Shown: one piece after another, positions 1 to 9,585 of the stretch
How positions within the stretch are numbered: position 1 is the stretch's first letter
Layout: every line of letters starts with the position of its first letter
Assembly: GCA_937925685.1 (NCBI GenBank)
Contig: CALAMI010000015.1
Coordinates: forward strand, 62,001 to 126,000
Direction: 5' to 3'
Length of the DNA: 64,000 nucleotides
Source: Candidatus Binatia bacterium
GTDB taxonomy: Bacteria; Desulfobacterota; Binatia; HRBIN30
The notes under the pieces: model-generated
The model's input: only the letters and a program-made list of their open reading frames with translations
Databases searched by the model: none
What the model was told of the DNA's origin: nothing
Program-made: the position numbers and the translations under genes

Positions 1-804
1 AGCAATTTTCTCCACGGGGAACAAGGGGCTCTCCTGGTCGCTGCGCAGCTCGTGAACGCCGTACCCCACACGGACGCTAAGTTTTACGCCGCCACGCAAA
101 CCTTGGACGAAGCGCGGCACGTCGAAGTGTTTTCCAAGTATATCAACAAACTCGACGAAGTACGCCCCATTGCTCCGGCCCTGAAGAATATTCTCGACGC
201 CACGCTGGCAACCGACAGCTGGATGAAAAAGCTCGTCGGCATGCAAATCGTCATCGAAGGGCTTGCGCTCTACAGTTTTCGCGAGATGCGCAACCTGACC
301 GAGGAGCCCTTGCTGAAAGAATTGTTGACCTATGTGGCCCGGGACGAGTCGCGCCACCACGCATACGGCGTTCAATACATTTCTCGCTGTGTGCCCTGTC
401 TCAGCGAGACCGAACGAAGGGAACTGGAAGATTTCGCACTCGAGGCAGCGCGCACGTTAATTGGCTCGCGCACCCAACAAACGTTCTTCAGTACGCTCCT
501 GGTAATTTGGGCGGAAGCGGGCGTCGACCCAGCAGAGCTTTTGACGAGCGTTCAACGAGAGCGCGAGGAGCTCCTTCGTGAAACGGTTCGCCCCGGAGGA
601 CGCCTTGGCCCCGTCCAAGGCTTCGTCATTCCCACGCTGCGACGATGCGGCCTTTTGAGCGAGCGTGTGGCGGCACACTTCCACAGTTTTCTCCGCGAGA
701 ACTTTACCGGCCGCGTCGTCGGTGAGGACGTGCAAGAATTTCTGCGACTTCTTCCTGATATTCCCGAAGACACGGCCGCCTGGGTCCTCGGGCAGTTGGA
801 ATAA
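1..804 (+). CDS. Ferritin-like diiron protein (5'-truncated)
   Basis: The reading frame is open to the first base, so the true start lies outside the window; 267 residues are visible. A four-helix diiron carboxylate pattern can be read: a Glu in HGEQGAL, an ExxH in DEARH, a Glu in IVIEGLAL, and a second ExxH in DESRHH. These are the usual ligands of the ferritin/ribonucleotide-reductase-like superfamily, which includes AurF-type N-oxygenases and R2-like oxidases. The C-terminal 100 residues are helical with no clear motif. An O2-activating oxidase or oxygenase is likely; the substrate cannot be told. A GTG at 52 is an internal codon, not a credible start, because a ligand Glu lies upstream of it. 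Confidence 0.8.
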   Translation, partial: SNFLHGEQGALLVAAQLVNAVPHTDAKFYAATQTLDEARHVEVFSKYINKLDEVRPIAPALKNILDATLATDSWMKKLVGMQIVIEGLALYSFREMRNLTEEPLLKELLTYVARDESRHHAYGVQYISRCVPCLSETERRELEDFALEAARTLIGSRTQQTFFSTLLVIWAEAGVDPAELLTSVQREREELLRETVRPGGRLGPVQGFVIPTLRRCGLLSERVAAHFHSFLRENFTGRVVGEDVQEFLRLLPDIPEDTAAWVLGQLE

Positions 805-983
805 CTGCAGAAGTGGACACCGCTGCCGCGTGTCCATCGAACACTCGGTCTCCCTGCCATTGTCGCCTGCGGGCGACCCTTGGCCCTTGCATTGCAAGGA
901 ACTACGGGGAGGCAACCGGTCTCGGTCACCTGTTTACCGCTAGCCGGGTTTGTTTGGCCTCCGACAAATGGTAGTGTCGGCTC

Positions 984-1526
984 ATGACGAACCGCGTGAT
1001 CCCCGCCCTCTGGTTCTGCGTTGCAATCGTTTGCGGCAACTCGGCAATAGCCAATCCGGTGCCGCAGGTAGGCGCCAAAGCACCCGAGTTCACGGCAACC
1101 TCTACCGCCGGGCCACTTTCTCTCAACGACCTCCACGGCACGTGGGTGGTGTTGTACTTTTATCCGAAATCGTTCACGCCAGGGTGCACGGCCGAGGCCG
1201 GGTCGCTGCGTGACGGTTTCGAAGCGCTCCGAGATTTGAAGGCCACCGTAGTCGGCGTGAGTACAGACGACCTCGCCACCCAACGCGAGTTCAAGGAAAA
1301 GCTTTCTCTGCCTTTCGAACTCATTGCCGATCCCGAAGAGCGTATCGTGAAGCTTTACGGCGTAGAAGGATGGCTGGGGATGGCACGACGGCGAACGTTC
1401 CTTATCGACCCGCAGGGAATTCTCCGCGCTGTCATCGAGGATGTAGACACCCGCAGACATGCCGAGCAAGTGCGCACTCTCTTGCAAAGCCTTCAGACAA
1501 ACTTGCAACCCACACCACAAACCTAG
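984..1526 (+). CDS. Exported peroxiredoxin (BCP/AhpC-TSA type)
   Basis: This 180-residue protein has a hydrophobic N-terminal signal peptide (about residues 5-23), then a thioredoxin-fold peroxiredoxin domain. The peroxidatic site is TPGC with Cys68, in the context YPKSFTPGCTAEA typical of PrxQ/BCP. The resolving Cys that most BCP proteins carry five residues later is a Gly here, so it would act as a 1-Cys enzyme or use an outside thiol. It should reduce peroxides outside the cytoplasm. It stands alone between the diiron gene and a convergent methyltransferase gene. Family assignment is firm; the export call rests on the leader alone. Confidence 0.88.
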   Translation: MTNRVIPALWFCVAIVCGNSAIANPVPQVGAKAPEFTATSTAGPLSLNDLHGTWVVLYFYPKSFTPGCTAEAGSLRDGFEALRDLKATVVGVSTDDLATQREFKEKLSLPFELIADPEERIVKLYGVEGWLGMARRRTFLIDPQGILRAVIEDVDTRRHAEQVRTLLQSLQTNLQPTPQT

Positions 1527-1697
1527 AGCCCGCGCCGGGTTGCACGGGATCGTCGACAGCGCCCAGAAGCGTGTTTTGTCGCACCGCCGTCATTCGAACC
1601 AAGCCGCCGGAACGTTCCGGGCGCAAGCTGTTCGGCAACCGCTACGGCGAAGGTATCCGAACGCGATGCAACTCCGGAATCGAAACAATCGGGGTGC

Positions 1698-2423
1698 TCA
1701 TTGTGGCGCCACCGGGCGAAACACCAAGAAATACTGGTAAGGCAAGAAGTCCGGCGCGTCGGTCAGAGTGAGACCAGCTTGCCTGGCCTCCTGAATGACC
1801 ACTTCTCGGTCAATCTTGTGATCCGGCGGAGGGCCCACGGGCAAGTCTCGCTTGTGATAATCGATGACCACCAAACGCCCTGCAGGTCGAAGGGCAGAGC
1901 GCAAGCGCTCGAGGTAACGGACACGCTGGGGGAAGTGGTGGTAGGTGTTGACCACGAGGATAACATCGAACAGCCGAGGCGGCAGCCGCGGATCCTCGGG
2001 CGGAGCAAGCACAGGGACAACGTTTCGCAAGCCTTCGTTGCCAAGGTGCTCGTTGAGCCGATCGAGCTGGCGTGGCTCAACGTCGACCGCGAACACAACA
2101 CCCTCTGGCACCGCACGTGCCAGGCGACGGGTGAAGTAGCCGGGCCCTGAGCCGACATCAGCCACCCAAGCATCGGGGTAAAGTTTCAACGCTGCAACCA
2201 CTTCGTCAGGCCGCTGCCATGCGTCGCGGTCCGAAGACTCCAAGTGGCGGATGTACGCTTCGACATCGGACGGGCCGTGCAGATCGCGGTTTGCTGGCCT
2301 CCCCAACCCATGCCCATGGTCGCAACGGTGCCGACAGGGTGTGCATCCTTGAGGAACGACGGTAACGAGAGTCATCCACATGAGTGAAAGGACTGACCCG
2401 CATCTAACCATTCTCTGTTTCAT
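1698..2423 (-). CDS. Exported class I SAM-dependent methyltransferase
   Basis: I start the gene at the ATG giving MKQRMVRCGS; the open frame runs further upstream but would overlap the preceding gene. The 241-residue product has a hydrophobic leader ending near Cys27 (a weak lipobox, VPQGC), then a His/Cys-containing stretch and a Rossmann methyltransferase domain. Motif I is VADVGSGPGYF (residues 87-97), followed by an acidic SAM-ribose region (VDVEP) and a post-motif NTYHHF. A methyltransferase with an export signal is odd because SAM is cytoplasmic. The leader may instead anchor it to the inner membrane. It follows the TPR gene on the same strand and is probably co-transcribed. Confidence 0.8.
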   Translation of the reverse strand: MKQRMVRCGSVLSLMWMTLVTVVPQGCTPCRHRCDHGHGLGRPANRDLHGPSDVEAYIRHLESSDRDAWQRPDEVVAALKLYPDAWVADVGSGPGYFTRRLARAVPEGVVFAVDVEPRQLDRLNEHLGNEGLRNVVPVLAPPEDPRLPPRLFDVILVVNTYHHFPQRVRYLERLRSALRPAGRLVVIDYHKRDLPVGPPPDHKIDREVVIQEARQAGLTLTDAPDFLPYQYFLVFRPVAPQ

Positions 2424-2506
2424 CTCCGGCTTCGCCACCGATGACCCAATCGCCGCCAGGTTTCGTCGCCGCCGCACTTGGAAGTAGGTGCCTTTTCCTT
2501 CTCGGA

Positions 2507-3238
2507 TCAACGTCCACGGATGGCTCCGACGTAACGCTCGAGCAATGCTTGGGCTTCGTTCCGTTGGCGCAGCTTGCCGTCACGCTCCGCGATGGCGATT
2601 GCGGTCTTAAGCAGCGCCACGGCCCGTTCTCTTTCTCCGCGATCGAAATACAACTGAGCGAGCTCGATGCGAGCTCCAACGGCGTGCTCGGCCTCAAGAG
2701 CAATTGCCTTCTTCAGGCACTCCTCAGCCTTTTGCTCACTGCCCCCGAGCAATCTCGGCAACTGGCGGTACAGCCCCCCCTTTGCCGCCAAGGCATCGGC
2801 ATGGTTGGGATTCAATTCCAACGCGCGGTCGAGGTCGCGGTTCAACCGCATGAGATTGAACGGGTTTGGTGAAGCTCCGTCCAGCAGTAACAGCCGACCC
2901 TTTGTGGCAAAACGGGCAAAGTGGGCGTCGGCGTTGCGTTCGTCGAGAGCCAGGGCGGCATCAGCCAATTCGAGCCCCTGTTGATACAGCTGCCGCTTCG
3001 TGTGGGGATCGGTAGCGTCTTCCCCTTGTTTCAGGAGGGCTATCGCGCGTTTCGCTAGAGTGCGTGCCTTTTCGATCGGCGATTGCTCGGCGATCAAGGC
3101 CGGGACGTCAGTGGGCGCTCGATCAGGTTCTGCTCGGACGACTCGCACACGGACGAGCCCCCCAACGACGAAACTTATCAACAGCACAACTAACGGGACA
3201 CTCCCCATCATCATCCGAGCACGGCTGACCCTGGTCAT
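2507..3238 (-). CDS. Membrane-anchored TPR protein
   Basis: The 243-residue protein has an N-terminal hydrophobic segment (about residues 10-31), an uncleaved anchor or signal peptide, followed by helical repeats. Tetratricopeptide-like features include the A-x-L-x-L-x-P/E-x-x-A-D-A periodicity around residues 90-140 (ALDERNADAH, ALELNPNHADALAAKG) and the C-terminal helices with LAQLYFDRGERERA. It likely sits in the periplasm as a scaffold for protein contacts. The methyltransferase gene follows after about 80 bases on the same strand. No catalytic motif is seen. Confidence 0.8.
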   Translation of the reverse strand: MTRVSRARMMMGSVPLVVLLISFVVGGLVRVRVVRAEPDRAPTDVPALIAEQSPIEKARTLAKRAIALLKQGEDATDPHTKRQLYQQGLELADAALALDERNADAHFARFATKGRLLLLDGASPNPFNLMRLNRDLDRALELNPNHADALAAKGGLYRQLPRLLGGSEQKAEECLKKAIALEAEHAVGARIELAQLYFDRGERERAVALLKTAIAIAERDGKLRQRNEAQALLERYVGAIRGR

Positions 3239-3560
3239 CTAACACGCACTTGCCTCCATCGAAAGCCAGCACCCATGCTTGCGCTGGTAAGCTCGCGCAA
3301 ACGGCGATTGCCTCTCGTTGCAACGGCCGCCACCCGCTTACCAGAGCACGTCAAGCGATTCGACCGCTCAACGACGAAATCTCATTCAAGTAGCGCACTC
3401 CTGGCTCACTGTCCCTCCCAGGGTTGCAGGCCAGCGTTAACCATGGCTCCCGCCACCGACCGGTGACGTGAGAGAGCACCTTGGAAGCCGCAATTTCCCT
3501 GTTAGGTAGAAAGGTGTTCCATCGTGTCTCTCCAGCTCTTCTGCAAAGGTCGTCTACGCC
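3239..3560. other. Gene-free stretch between TPR and SagB-type genes
   Basis: This 322-base spacer separates two divergent genes and must hold their promoters. Short frames on both strands lack a ribosome-binding site and family resemblance. I see no repeat, tRNA or terminator that I can support. Confidence 0.4.
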
Positions 3561-5102
3561 ATGGGAACGCAGAATTGGCAAACGAACGCAGCTTGGCACT
3601 ACCACCGTGTCACAAGTCACTCGTGGGAAAGCATCCAGCAGGGAGGGCACCGGCTGGATTGGGCAAACTACCCCCAACCATTCAAGATTTACCGCAAGCT
3701 TCCAGTGCTGCCGCTTCCGCGTAACTGGAGTCAGCGGCCGCTTTCAACCCTTCGTGCGACCTTGGACGATGGAACTCACTTCGATCCCGCAACACCGCTC
3801 GACCTCGGCGCCTTGGCGCGACTGCTTTATTTGAGTGGGGGCGTTATGCGTTGGCGCAACCTAGGGGGCATGCGCGTTCCGTTTCGCGCTGCGGCCTGTA
3901 CGGGGAACCTGCACCATATTGACTTATACGTCGTGTGCAGTTCCGTTCCCGGACTCGCTCCGGGCGTTTACCATTTCGGACCGCACGACTTCGGGCTTCG
4001 ACCTTTGCGAGAAGGGGACTTTCGGGCCAATCTCTGTACCGCAGCAGATGCACCGGACGAACTCCGCGACGCACCCGTGTGGATCGTCTGCACCAGCACG
4101 TTTTGGCGAAATGCTTGGAAGTACCGGGCACGCGCGTATCGGCACGCTTTCTGGGACTCCGGCACCATCCTTGCCAATCTCCTGGCTGCCGCCGCCACGG
4201 AGGGGCTGCGTTGCCGTGTACTGTTGGGTTTCGTCGACCGCGACGTGAACACCCTCATCGGTGTCGATGGCGAGAGGGAAGCTAGCCTCGCCCTTGTGGC
4301 TCTTGGAGCCAAAGCTCCACCGGCTGAACGGATTCGTCCCGTTCCGCCACTGCAGTTTGAAATCGAGCCTTACTCGGGAGAAGAGGTTCACTACCCGGAA
4401 ATTGCCGCGATTCACCGGGCCTCTAGTTTGACCGATCCGGTCGAAGTCAGGAGTTGGCGTCGAGGGGCAAAGGAAATTCGTTCACGAAGCGTAGAAGCAA
4501 GCGTACCCCTTCCCCCACCCAGCCTTGAAAGCAGGGAGAGCCTCGACGAGGTCATCAAGCGCCGAGGGTCAACGCGGAAGTTCCAGCGGGAAGCGATTCC
4601 CCTGGAAACGCTCGGTGCCATCCTGCGTGCTGCGCGAGCCAAGATCGCCGCTGACTTTCAAGCCTCTACATCGCTGACGGATACCTACCTCATTGTGCAT
4701 GCGGTTGGCTCCCTCAAACCCGGGGCGTACGTTTCCACCGCTGATGGTACCGGCTTGTTGCCCCTTGCGTACGGCGACTATCGCCATCGCGCCGGGGGGT
4801 TAGCCCTGGGACAGTCCTTAGCTGCGGACGCAGCTGTCAACGTGTACCACCTCGCCGACTTGCACCTCCTGCTCCCTCTGTTGGGTAATCGTGGTTACCG
4901 AGCTGCCCAACTCGAGGGTGGAATTGCGGGTGGCAGGATTTACCTCGCCGCCTTTGCGCTTAAGATCGGAGCCACCGGCCTCACGTTTTTCGATGACGAT
5001 GTGACGAGTTTCTTTTCGCCACATGCGGCAGGCAAGAGCGTGATGTTTCTCACCGCCGCGGGAGTGCCGGTACGGACGCGGTCGAGGCAGCGCTCGGAGT
5101 AA
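3561..5102 (+). CDS. SagB-type nitroreductase-fold dehydrogenase (two domains)
   Basis: The 513-residue protein has two tandem nitroreductase-like domains, roughly residues 60-270 and 325-505. The first has the SagB-type signatures RAAACTGNLHHIDLYVV and LAPGVYHFGP; the second begins with ESLDEVIKRRGSTRKF, an FMN-phosphate-binding Ser-Thr-Arg motif. SagB/ThcOx enzymes use FMN to oxidise azolines to thiazoles or oxazoles in peptide natural products. No YcaO cyclodehydratase, precursor peptide or transporter is nearby, so the role here is open. Homologues without a peptide cluster are common in environmental bacteria. The start is the ATG before the typical N-terminal WHYHRVTSHSW segment. Confidence 0.85.
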   Translation: MGTQNWQTNAAWHYHRVTSHSWESIQQGGHRLDWANYPQPFKIYRKLPVLPLPRNWSQRPLSTLRATLDDGTHFDPATPLDLGALARLLYLSGGVMRWRNLGGMRVPFRAAACTGNLHHIDLYVVCSSVPGLAPGVYHFGPHDFGLRPLREGDFRANLCTAADAPDELRDAPVWIVCTSTFWRNAWKYRARAYRHAFWDSGTILANLLAAAATEGLRCRVLLGFVDRDVNTLIGVDGEREASLALVALGAKAPPAERIRPVPPLQFEIEPYSGEEVHYPEIAAIHRASSLTDPVEVRSWRRGAKEIRSRSVEASVPLPPPSLESRESLDEVIKRRGSTRKFQREAIPLETLGAILRAARAKIAADFQASTSLTDTYLIVHAVGSLKPGAYVSTADGTGLLPLAYGDYRHRAGGLALGQSLAADAAVNVYHLADLHLLLPLLGNRGYRAAQLEGGIAGGRIYLAAFALKIGATGLTFFDDDVTSFFSPHAAGKSVMFLTAAGVPVRTRSRQRSE

Positions 5103-5113
5103 ATCGGCGACCC

Positions 5114-6166
5114 TCACACGTGGAAGCGAAAGTGGATGATATCCCCATCGCGTACGACGTACTCCTTCCCCTCCAACCGGAGCTTACCCATCTCGCGAGC
5201 CCTGGCGTCGGAACCGCATTGCACCCAATCCTCGTACGCGACCACTTCAGCACGGATGAACCCACGCTCGATGTCACTATGGATCTTTCCGGCAGCCTTG
5301 AGGGCCGCAGTGCCGCGACGAATCGTCCAAGCGCGCACTTCGTCCTCGCCTGTTGTCAAGAAGCTGATGAGATCGAGGAGCTCATAGGCGGCACGGATAA
5401 AGCGATCGCGTGCCGAGCTGGCCAGCCCGAGGTCGGCTAAAAATGCGGCCCGATCTGCTTCGGGCAAGCGAGAGATTTCCATTTCGATCTGCCCGGCCAG
5501 AACGAGGCCGGGAACTTTTTCTCGATCAAGCCACGCTTGTATCTCCGCAGGCATCGGTTCGCGGGCTAGTTGCTCGCCAACGTTCCAAACCACCATGAAA
5601 GGTTTGCGGGACAAAAAGCCGAACCCAGCGAGCATCGTTGCTTCTTCTACGCTCCACTGCTCGCGGCGCAGCGGCAATTCGCTCTCGAGCGTCTGCTTTA
5701 GGCGCTCTAAGAGGGTGCGTTCTCGATCCTTGCCTTTCTCCTTTTTGACTCGCTCCAACCGGCGTTCCACCAGCAAGAGGTCATTCAGCAACAACTCGCT
5801 CTTAAAAGCGTCGAGGTCGCGCAACGGCTGGGGCGGTTCGCCAGTCAACGGATCGACGAAACCACGCACAACCTGGACCAAGGCGTCCAACTCCCGCATT
5901 GCGGCGATCGTGGCCGGGTCGAGGGCAGTATCGGAGCGGAGCCCAGAAGGTGCGGGAAAATCGGCAAAGGTGATTTCCGCATAGGTCACCTTGCGAGGTC
6001 GAAACCGGCGTGCCAGTTCGTCCACACGTGGATCCGGCACTTTGATCGTACCCAGATGAACCGTACTCGGCTCGGCAAAGGTGCCCACGGGTACATCCTG
6101 GCCGCTCACGGCGTTAAAAATCGTGCTCTTCCCGCTCCGGGGCAAGCCAACGATTCCGACTTTCAT
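5114..6166 (-). CDS. ychF: YchF/OLA1-type P-loop ATPase
   Basis: I start at the ATG giving MKVGIVGLP, 28 bases after the argG stop; a longer frame would overlap argG. The 350-residue protein has the P-loop GLPRSGKST (residues 7-15), an acidic switch segment (FADFPAPSG) and a C-terminal YchF/TGS part with AGKIHSDIERGFIRAEV. The fourth G motif reads NVGE rather than NKxD, the change linked to ATP rather than GTP preference in YchF. The family binds ribosomes and is redox-responsive. The P-loop differs from the usual GLPNVGKST. It is the last gene of the xerC-to-ychF run. Confidence 0.92.
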   Translation of the reverse strand: MKVGIVGLPRSGKSTIFNAVSGQDVPVGTFAEPSTVHLGTIKVPDPRVDELARRFRPRKVTYAEITFADFPAPSGLRSDTALDPATIAAMRELDALVQVVRGFVDPLTGEPPQPLRDLDAFKSELLLNDLLLVERRLERVKKEKGKDRERTLLERLKQTLESELPLRREQWSVEEATMLAGFGFLSRKPFMVVWNVGEQLAREPMPAEIQAWLDREKVPGLVLAGQIEMEISRLPEADRAAFLADLGLASSARDRFIRAAYELLDLISFLTTGEDEVRAWTIRRGTAALKAAGKIHSDIERGFIRAEVVAYEDWVQCGSDARAREMGKLRLEGKEYVVRDGDIIHFRFHV

Positions 6167-6194
6167 CCTACCGGCGCTTGCGCACAAACGACTC

Positions 6195-7403
6195 TCACTG
6201 ACCGGACGAACGCACTTGCCCGGCAATCTTCAAGCGCAAGGCATTCAGCCGAATGAAGCCCTCGGCATCGACTTGCCGGTAAACTGCGTCTGCCTCAAAG
6301 GTCGCTAGGTCTGGGCGGTAGAGCGACTGCGGCGCCTTACGACCTACGACCCACGCACTGCCCTTGTACAGCTTCAGGCGGGCCGTGCCGGTGACTGGCT
6401 TTTGTGCCTCGTCCACCAACGCCTGCAGCATTTGCCGCTCGGGCGAGAACCAATAACCATAGTAGACCATTTCGGCGTACCGCGGCACCAAGGTGTCTCG
6501 CAAATGCATGACTTCACGATCCAATGTGATCGACTCCACCGCGCGGTGTGCCAAGTGCAAGAGAGTCCCTCCGGGCGTTTCGTACACCCCTCGGGATTTC
6601 ATCCCCACGTAGCGGTTCTCCACGATGTCCATACGACCTACGCCGTGCCGCCCGGCAATCTCGTTCAGGCGTGACAACAACTCGACCGGACCCAGGCGTT
6701 CGCCATTGACCGCAACAGGGTTTCCGCACTCATAGTCAATCTCGACATACTCGGCGCGGTCGGGTGCCTGCGCGGGAGACACGGTGAGCAAGAACATGTC
6801 GTCGTACGGTTCTCGCCACGGATCCTCCAGAATTCCGCCCTCGTAACTTACGTGGAACAAGTTACGGTCCGTGCTGTAGGGCTTTTCCACGGTCACGGGA
6901 ACAGGGATTCCATGGCGTTGTGCGAACTCCATGAGTTTGGACCGCGAATTCAAATCCCAAATCCGCCACGGTGCGATGACGCGAATGTCTGGCCGGAGGG
7001 CAAAATACGTTAGTTCGAAGCGAACCTGGTCGTTGCCCTTCCCCGTAGCCCCGTGGGCGACTGCGTCAGCACCTTCTGCCACGGCAATCTCGATTTGCCG
7101 CTTTGCGATAAGCGGACGAGCGATCGACGTTCCGAGCAGGTATCCACCTTCGTAGACGGCGTTGGCACGCAACATGGGAAAGACAAAGTCGCGCACGAAC
7201 TCTTGCCGCAAATCCTCGACGTAAACTTTGCTTGCACCGGTGCGCGTAGCCTTTTCTTGGATTCGAGCCAATTCTTCCCCTTGGCCCAGATCAGCGCAAA
7301 AGGCGATCACCTCACAGCCGTACTGGTCCACCAGCCAGCGCAGGATCACCGAGGTGTCCAAACCGCCAGAGTAAGCTAGCACTACCTTCTTTGGTCGCTC
7401 CAT
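6195..7403 (-). CDS. argG: Argininosuccinate synthase
   Basis: The 402-residue protein joins citrulline and aspartate with ATP to make argininosuccinate, the penultimate step of arginine synthesis. The N-terminal ATP-pyrophosphatase loop [11 protein letters not shown] (residues 10-20) is intact, as are [12 protein letters not shown] and the downstream [11 protein letters not shown] and [12 protein letters not shown] family blocks. Length fits the family. It lies 31 bases after argF and 28 before ychF on the same strand. No argH is seen in the window, so the last arginine enzyme is encoded elsewhere. Confidence 0.97.
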   Translation of the reverse strand: MERPKKVVLAYSGGLDTSVILRWLVDQYGCEVIAFCADLGQGEELARIQEKATRTGASKVYVEDLRQEFVRDFVFPMLRANAVYEGGYLLGTSIARPLIAKRQIEIAVAEGADAVAHGATGKGNDQVRFELTYFALRPDIRVIAPWRIWDLNSRSKLMEFAQRHGIPVPVTVEKPYSTDRNLFHVSYEGGILEDPWREPYDDMFLLTVSPAQAPDRAEYVEIDYECGNPVAVNGERLGPVELLSRLNEIAGRHGVGRMDIVENRYVGMKSRGVYETPGGTLLHLAHRAVESITLDREVMHLRDTLVPRYAEMVYYGYWFSPERQMLQALVDEAQKPVTGTARLKLYKGSAWVVGRKAPQSLYRPDLATFEADAVYRQVDAEGFIRLNALRLKIAGQVRSSGQ

Positions 7404-7434
7404 CTATCTTTCCCTCAGGGAAATCTCCGCATCG

Positions 7435-8370
7435 CTACAGGACACCACGGCGGTGCGGGTTATGCTGAACTAACCACACGAGGATCGCTTTCTGCACGTG
7501 CAAACGGTTCTCCGCTTGATCGAACACGATCGATTGCGGCCCGTCGAGGACTTCGTCCGTGATTTCCTCCCCCCGGTGGGCTGGCAAGCAGTGCATCACA
7601 ACGGCGGTCGGCTTTGCCAACCGAAGGAGATCGGCGTTCACCTGATAATCGCGAAATGCGCGGCGACGTTGTTCTGCTTCGGCTTCTTGACCCATACTGG
7701 TCCACGTGTCGGTATAGATCACGTCGGCATCGTTAGCGGCCTGTGCTGGATCGCGGCCGATGGTCACGCGCGCCCCTTCTTTCAGCACCGCGGCCACCAC
7801 CTCTCCGTTGGGTTCGTAACCCTCGGGGCAGGCTATAAATAATTCGAACCCGAAGCGTGCGGCTGCATTGAGCCACGAATGAGCCATGTTGTTGCCGTCG
7901 CCGATGAATGCAATGCGCAGCGAGTGCAAATCGTAGCCGCGCTCCAGCAAAGTGAAACAATCGGAGACCACCTGGCAGGGGTGAAATCGGTCGGACAGTC
8001 CATTGACCACCGGCACCTGTGCCCAGCGCGCAAGTTCCTCGAGTGTACGATGGTCGTAGACGCGGGCCATGATCACGTCCACCCAGCGGTCGAGATTCCG
8101 GGCAACGTCGGCGACAGATTCGCGTTTGCCCAGTTGGATATCTGCCGGGGTCAGATAGACCGTGTAACCACCCAACTGAAACATCCCGACCTCGAAGGTA
8201 ACGTGCGTGCGCAAGCTGGGCTTTTCGAAAATCATGGCGAGCACCCGGCCGCAGAGGAGCGGGTGCGGGCGCCCTTGCTTCCAATCGGCCTTTAGTTGCT
8301 GCGCCAGACGGAGAATGTCTTCCAGCTCCGCGCGCGACAAATCCCGCAAATTCAAAAAGTCGCGCTTCAT
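7435..8370 (-). CDS. argF: Ornithine carbamoyltransferase
   Basis: The start is the ATG giving MKRDFLNLRDLS, overlapping the argD stop by four bases (ATGA), so translation is probably coupled. The 311-residue enzyme transfers carbamoyl phosphate to ornithine, forming citrulline. Carbamoyl-phosphate binding is shown by PSLRTHVTFE (residues 51-60) and HPCQ (130-133), ornithine binding by the HCLPAHRGEE block near residue 268. The SLRT form replaces the more common STRT and is typical of one OTC branch. Length is normal. Confidence 0.96.
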   Translation of the reverse strand: MKRDFLNLRDLSRAELEDILRLAQQLKADWKQGRPHPLLCGRVLAMIFEKPSLRTHVTFEVGMFQLGGYTVYLTPADIQLGKRESVADVARNLDRWVDVIMARVYDHRTLEELARWAQVPVVNGLSDRFHPCQVVSDCFTLLERGYDLHSLRIAFIGDGNNMAHSWLNAAARFGFELFIACPEGYEPNGEVVAAVLKEGARVTIGRDPAQAANDADVIYTDTWTSMGQEAEAEQRRRAFRDYQVNADLLRLAKPTAVVMHCLPAHRGEEITDEVLDGPQSIVFDQAENRLHVQKAILVWLVQHNPHRRGVL

Positions 8371-9551
8371 GCACCAAGGACCTCTGCCAGAATGGCAACC
8401 GCCGCATCCACCTCCTCCGCCGAAACAACGAGGGGGGGCGCCAAGCGAATGACCTGTCCCGCAGTGGCGTTGACGATTAGGCCTCGCTCTCGGCACGCAT
8501 CGACAACCGGTGTTGCTGGGCTATCCAATTCGACCCCGAGGAGCAAACCGTAGCCGCGCACCACCCGAATCGACCGACAAGACTTGGCCAACTCCGTCAG
8601 CTGCGCCTTCAAGTAAGCGCCTTGTCGTCGGCAATTCTCAAGCACGTCGGTTTCCAGCAGCGTTCGCACGGTCGCTACGGCTGCAGCGCAAGCGAGGGGG
8701 TTGCCACCAAAGGTGGAGCCGTGCGCACCCTCCCGAAAACACTGAGCCACTTCGGCACGCGCGAGCATCGCCCCGATCGGCACGCCATTGGCCAACCCCT
8801 TGGCCAGAGTGACAATGTCGGGCTCAACACCAAATAGCTCGTAGCCGAACAGTTTCCCAAGCCGCCCCGCGCCGGTTTGCACTTCGTCGAAGATAAGCAA
8901 CAGCCCTTGCTCGTCACACCAGGCGCGCAGCTCGGTCAGATAGCTTGCCTTTACCGGGATCACCCCTCCTTCCCCTTGCACTAACTCCAACATGACTGCC
9001 ACGGTACGCGGGGAGTAAGCGGCCTTCAGCGCGGTCATGTCGTTCAGTGGCACGTAGCGGAACCCCTCCGGCAGAGGCTGAAACCCTTCCCGCACTTTCT
9101 CCTGGCCCGTGGCTGTCAGGGTGGCTAGGGTTCGGCCGTGAAAAGAGCCCAGCATGGTGATGATCTCGAACCGCCCGCCGAGCCGTTCACAACCGTACCG
9201 GCGCGCGAGTTTGATTGCCGCCTCATTGGCCTCTGCCCCGCTGTTACACAAGAAGGCGCGACTGGCAAAGGAATGACGACAAAGGAGTTCCGCCAGTTCT
9301 CCCTGAGGAGCACTATGATGAAGATTGGAGACGTGCACGATCTTCTTGGCCTGTTCCACGATGGCGGCGGTGACGCGTGGGTGAGCATGCCCTAAATTGG
9401 TAACCACCGTCGAAGAGAAAAAATCGAGATACTCCTTCCCCTCGGCGTCCCACACTCGGCAACCCTCCCCGCGCACCAAGGCCAGCGGTGCTCTTGGGTA
9501 CACGGGAAACAAAAAACGTTCATTTCGGGCGATAATCTCGGAACTGGTCAT
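8367..9551 (-). CDS. argD: Acetylornithine aminotransferase
   Basis: I start at the ATG giving MTSSEIIARNERF; upstream codons in frame would run into argB. The 394-residue PLP enzyme converts N-acetylglutamate semialdehyde to N-acetylornithine. Class III aminotransferase marks are SGAEANEAAIKLAR (104-117), FDEVQTG (221-227, Asp222 to the pyridine nitrogen) and TLAKGLANG with Schiff-base Lys251. It sits between argB (34-base gap) and argF (4-base overlap). A succinyldiaminopimelate role in lysine synthesis is also possible, as in many bacteria. Confidence 0.96.
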   Translation of the reverse strand: MTSSEIIARNERFLFPVYPRAPLALVRGEGCRVWDAEGKEYLDFFSSTVVTNLGHAHPRVTAAIVEQAKKIVHVSNLHHSAPQGELAELLCRHSFASRAFLCNSGAEANEAAIKLARRYGCERLGGRFEIITMLGSFHGRTLATLTATGQEKVREGFQPLPEGFRYVPLNDMTALKAAYSPRTVAVMLELVQGEGGVIPVKASYLTELRAWCDEQGLLLIFDEVQTGAGRLGKLFGYELFGVEPDIVTLAKGLANGVPIGAMLARAEVAQCFREGAHGSTFGGNPLACAAAVATVRTLLETDVLENCRRQGAYLKAQLTELAKSCRSIRVVRGYGLLLGVELDSPATPVVDACRERGLIVNATAGQVIRLAPPLVVSAEEVDAAVAILAEVLGA

Positions 9552-9585
9552 GGCCAAACGTTCACGCCACTGCGAGCCCCACGCG

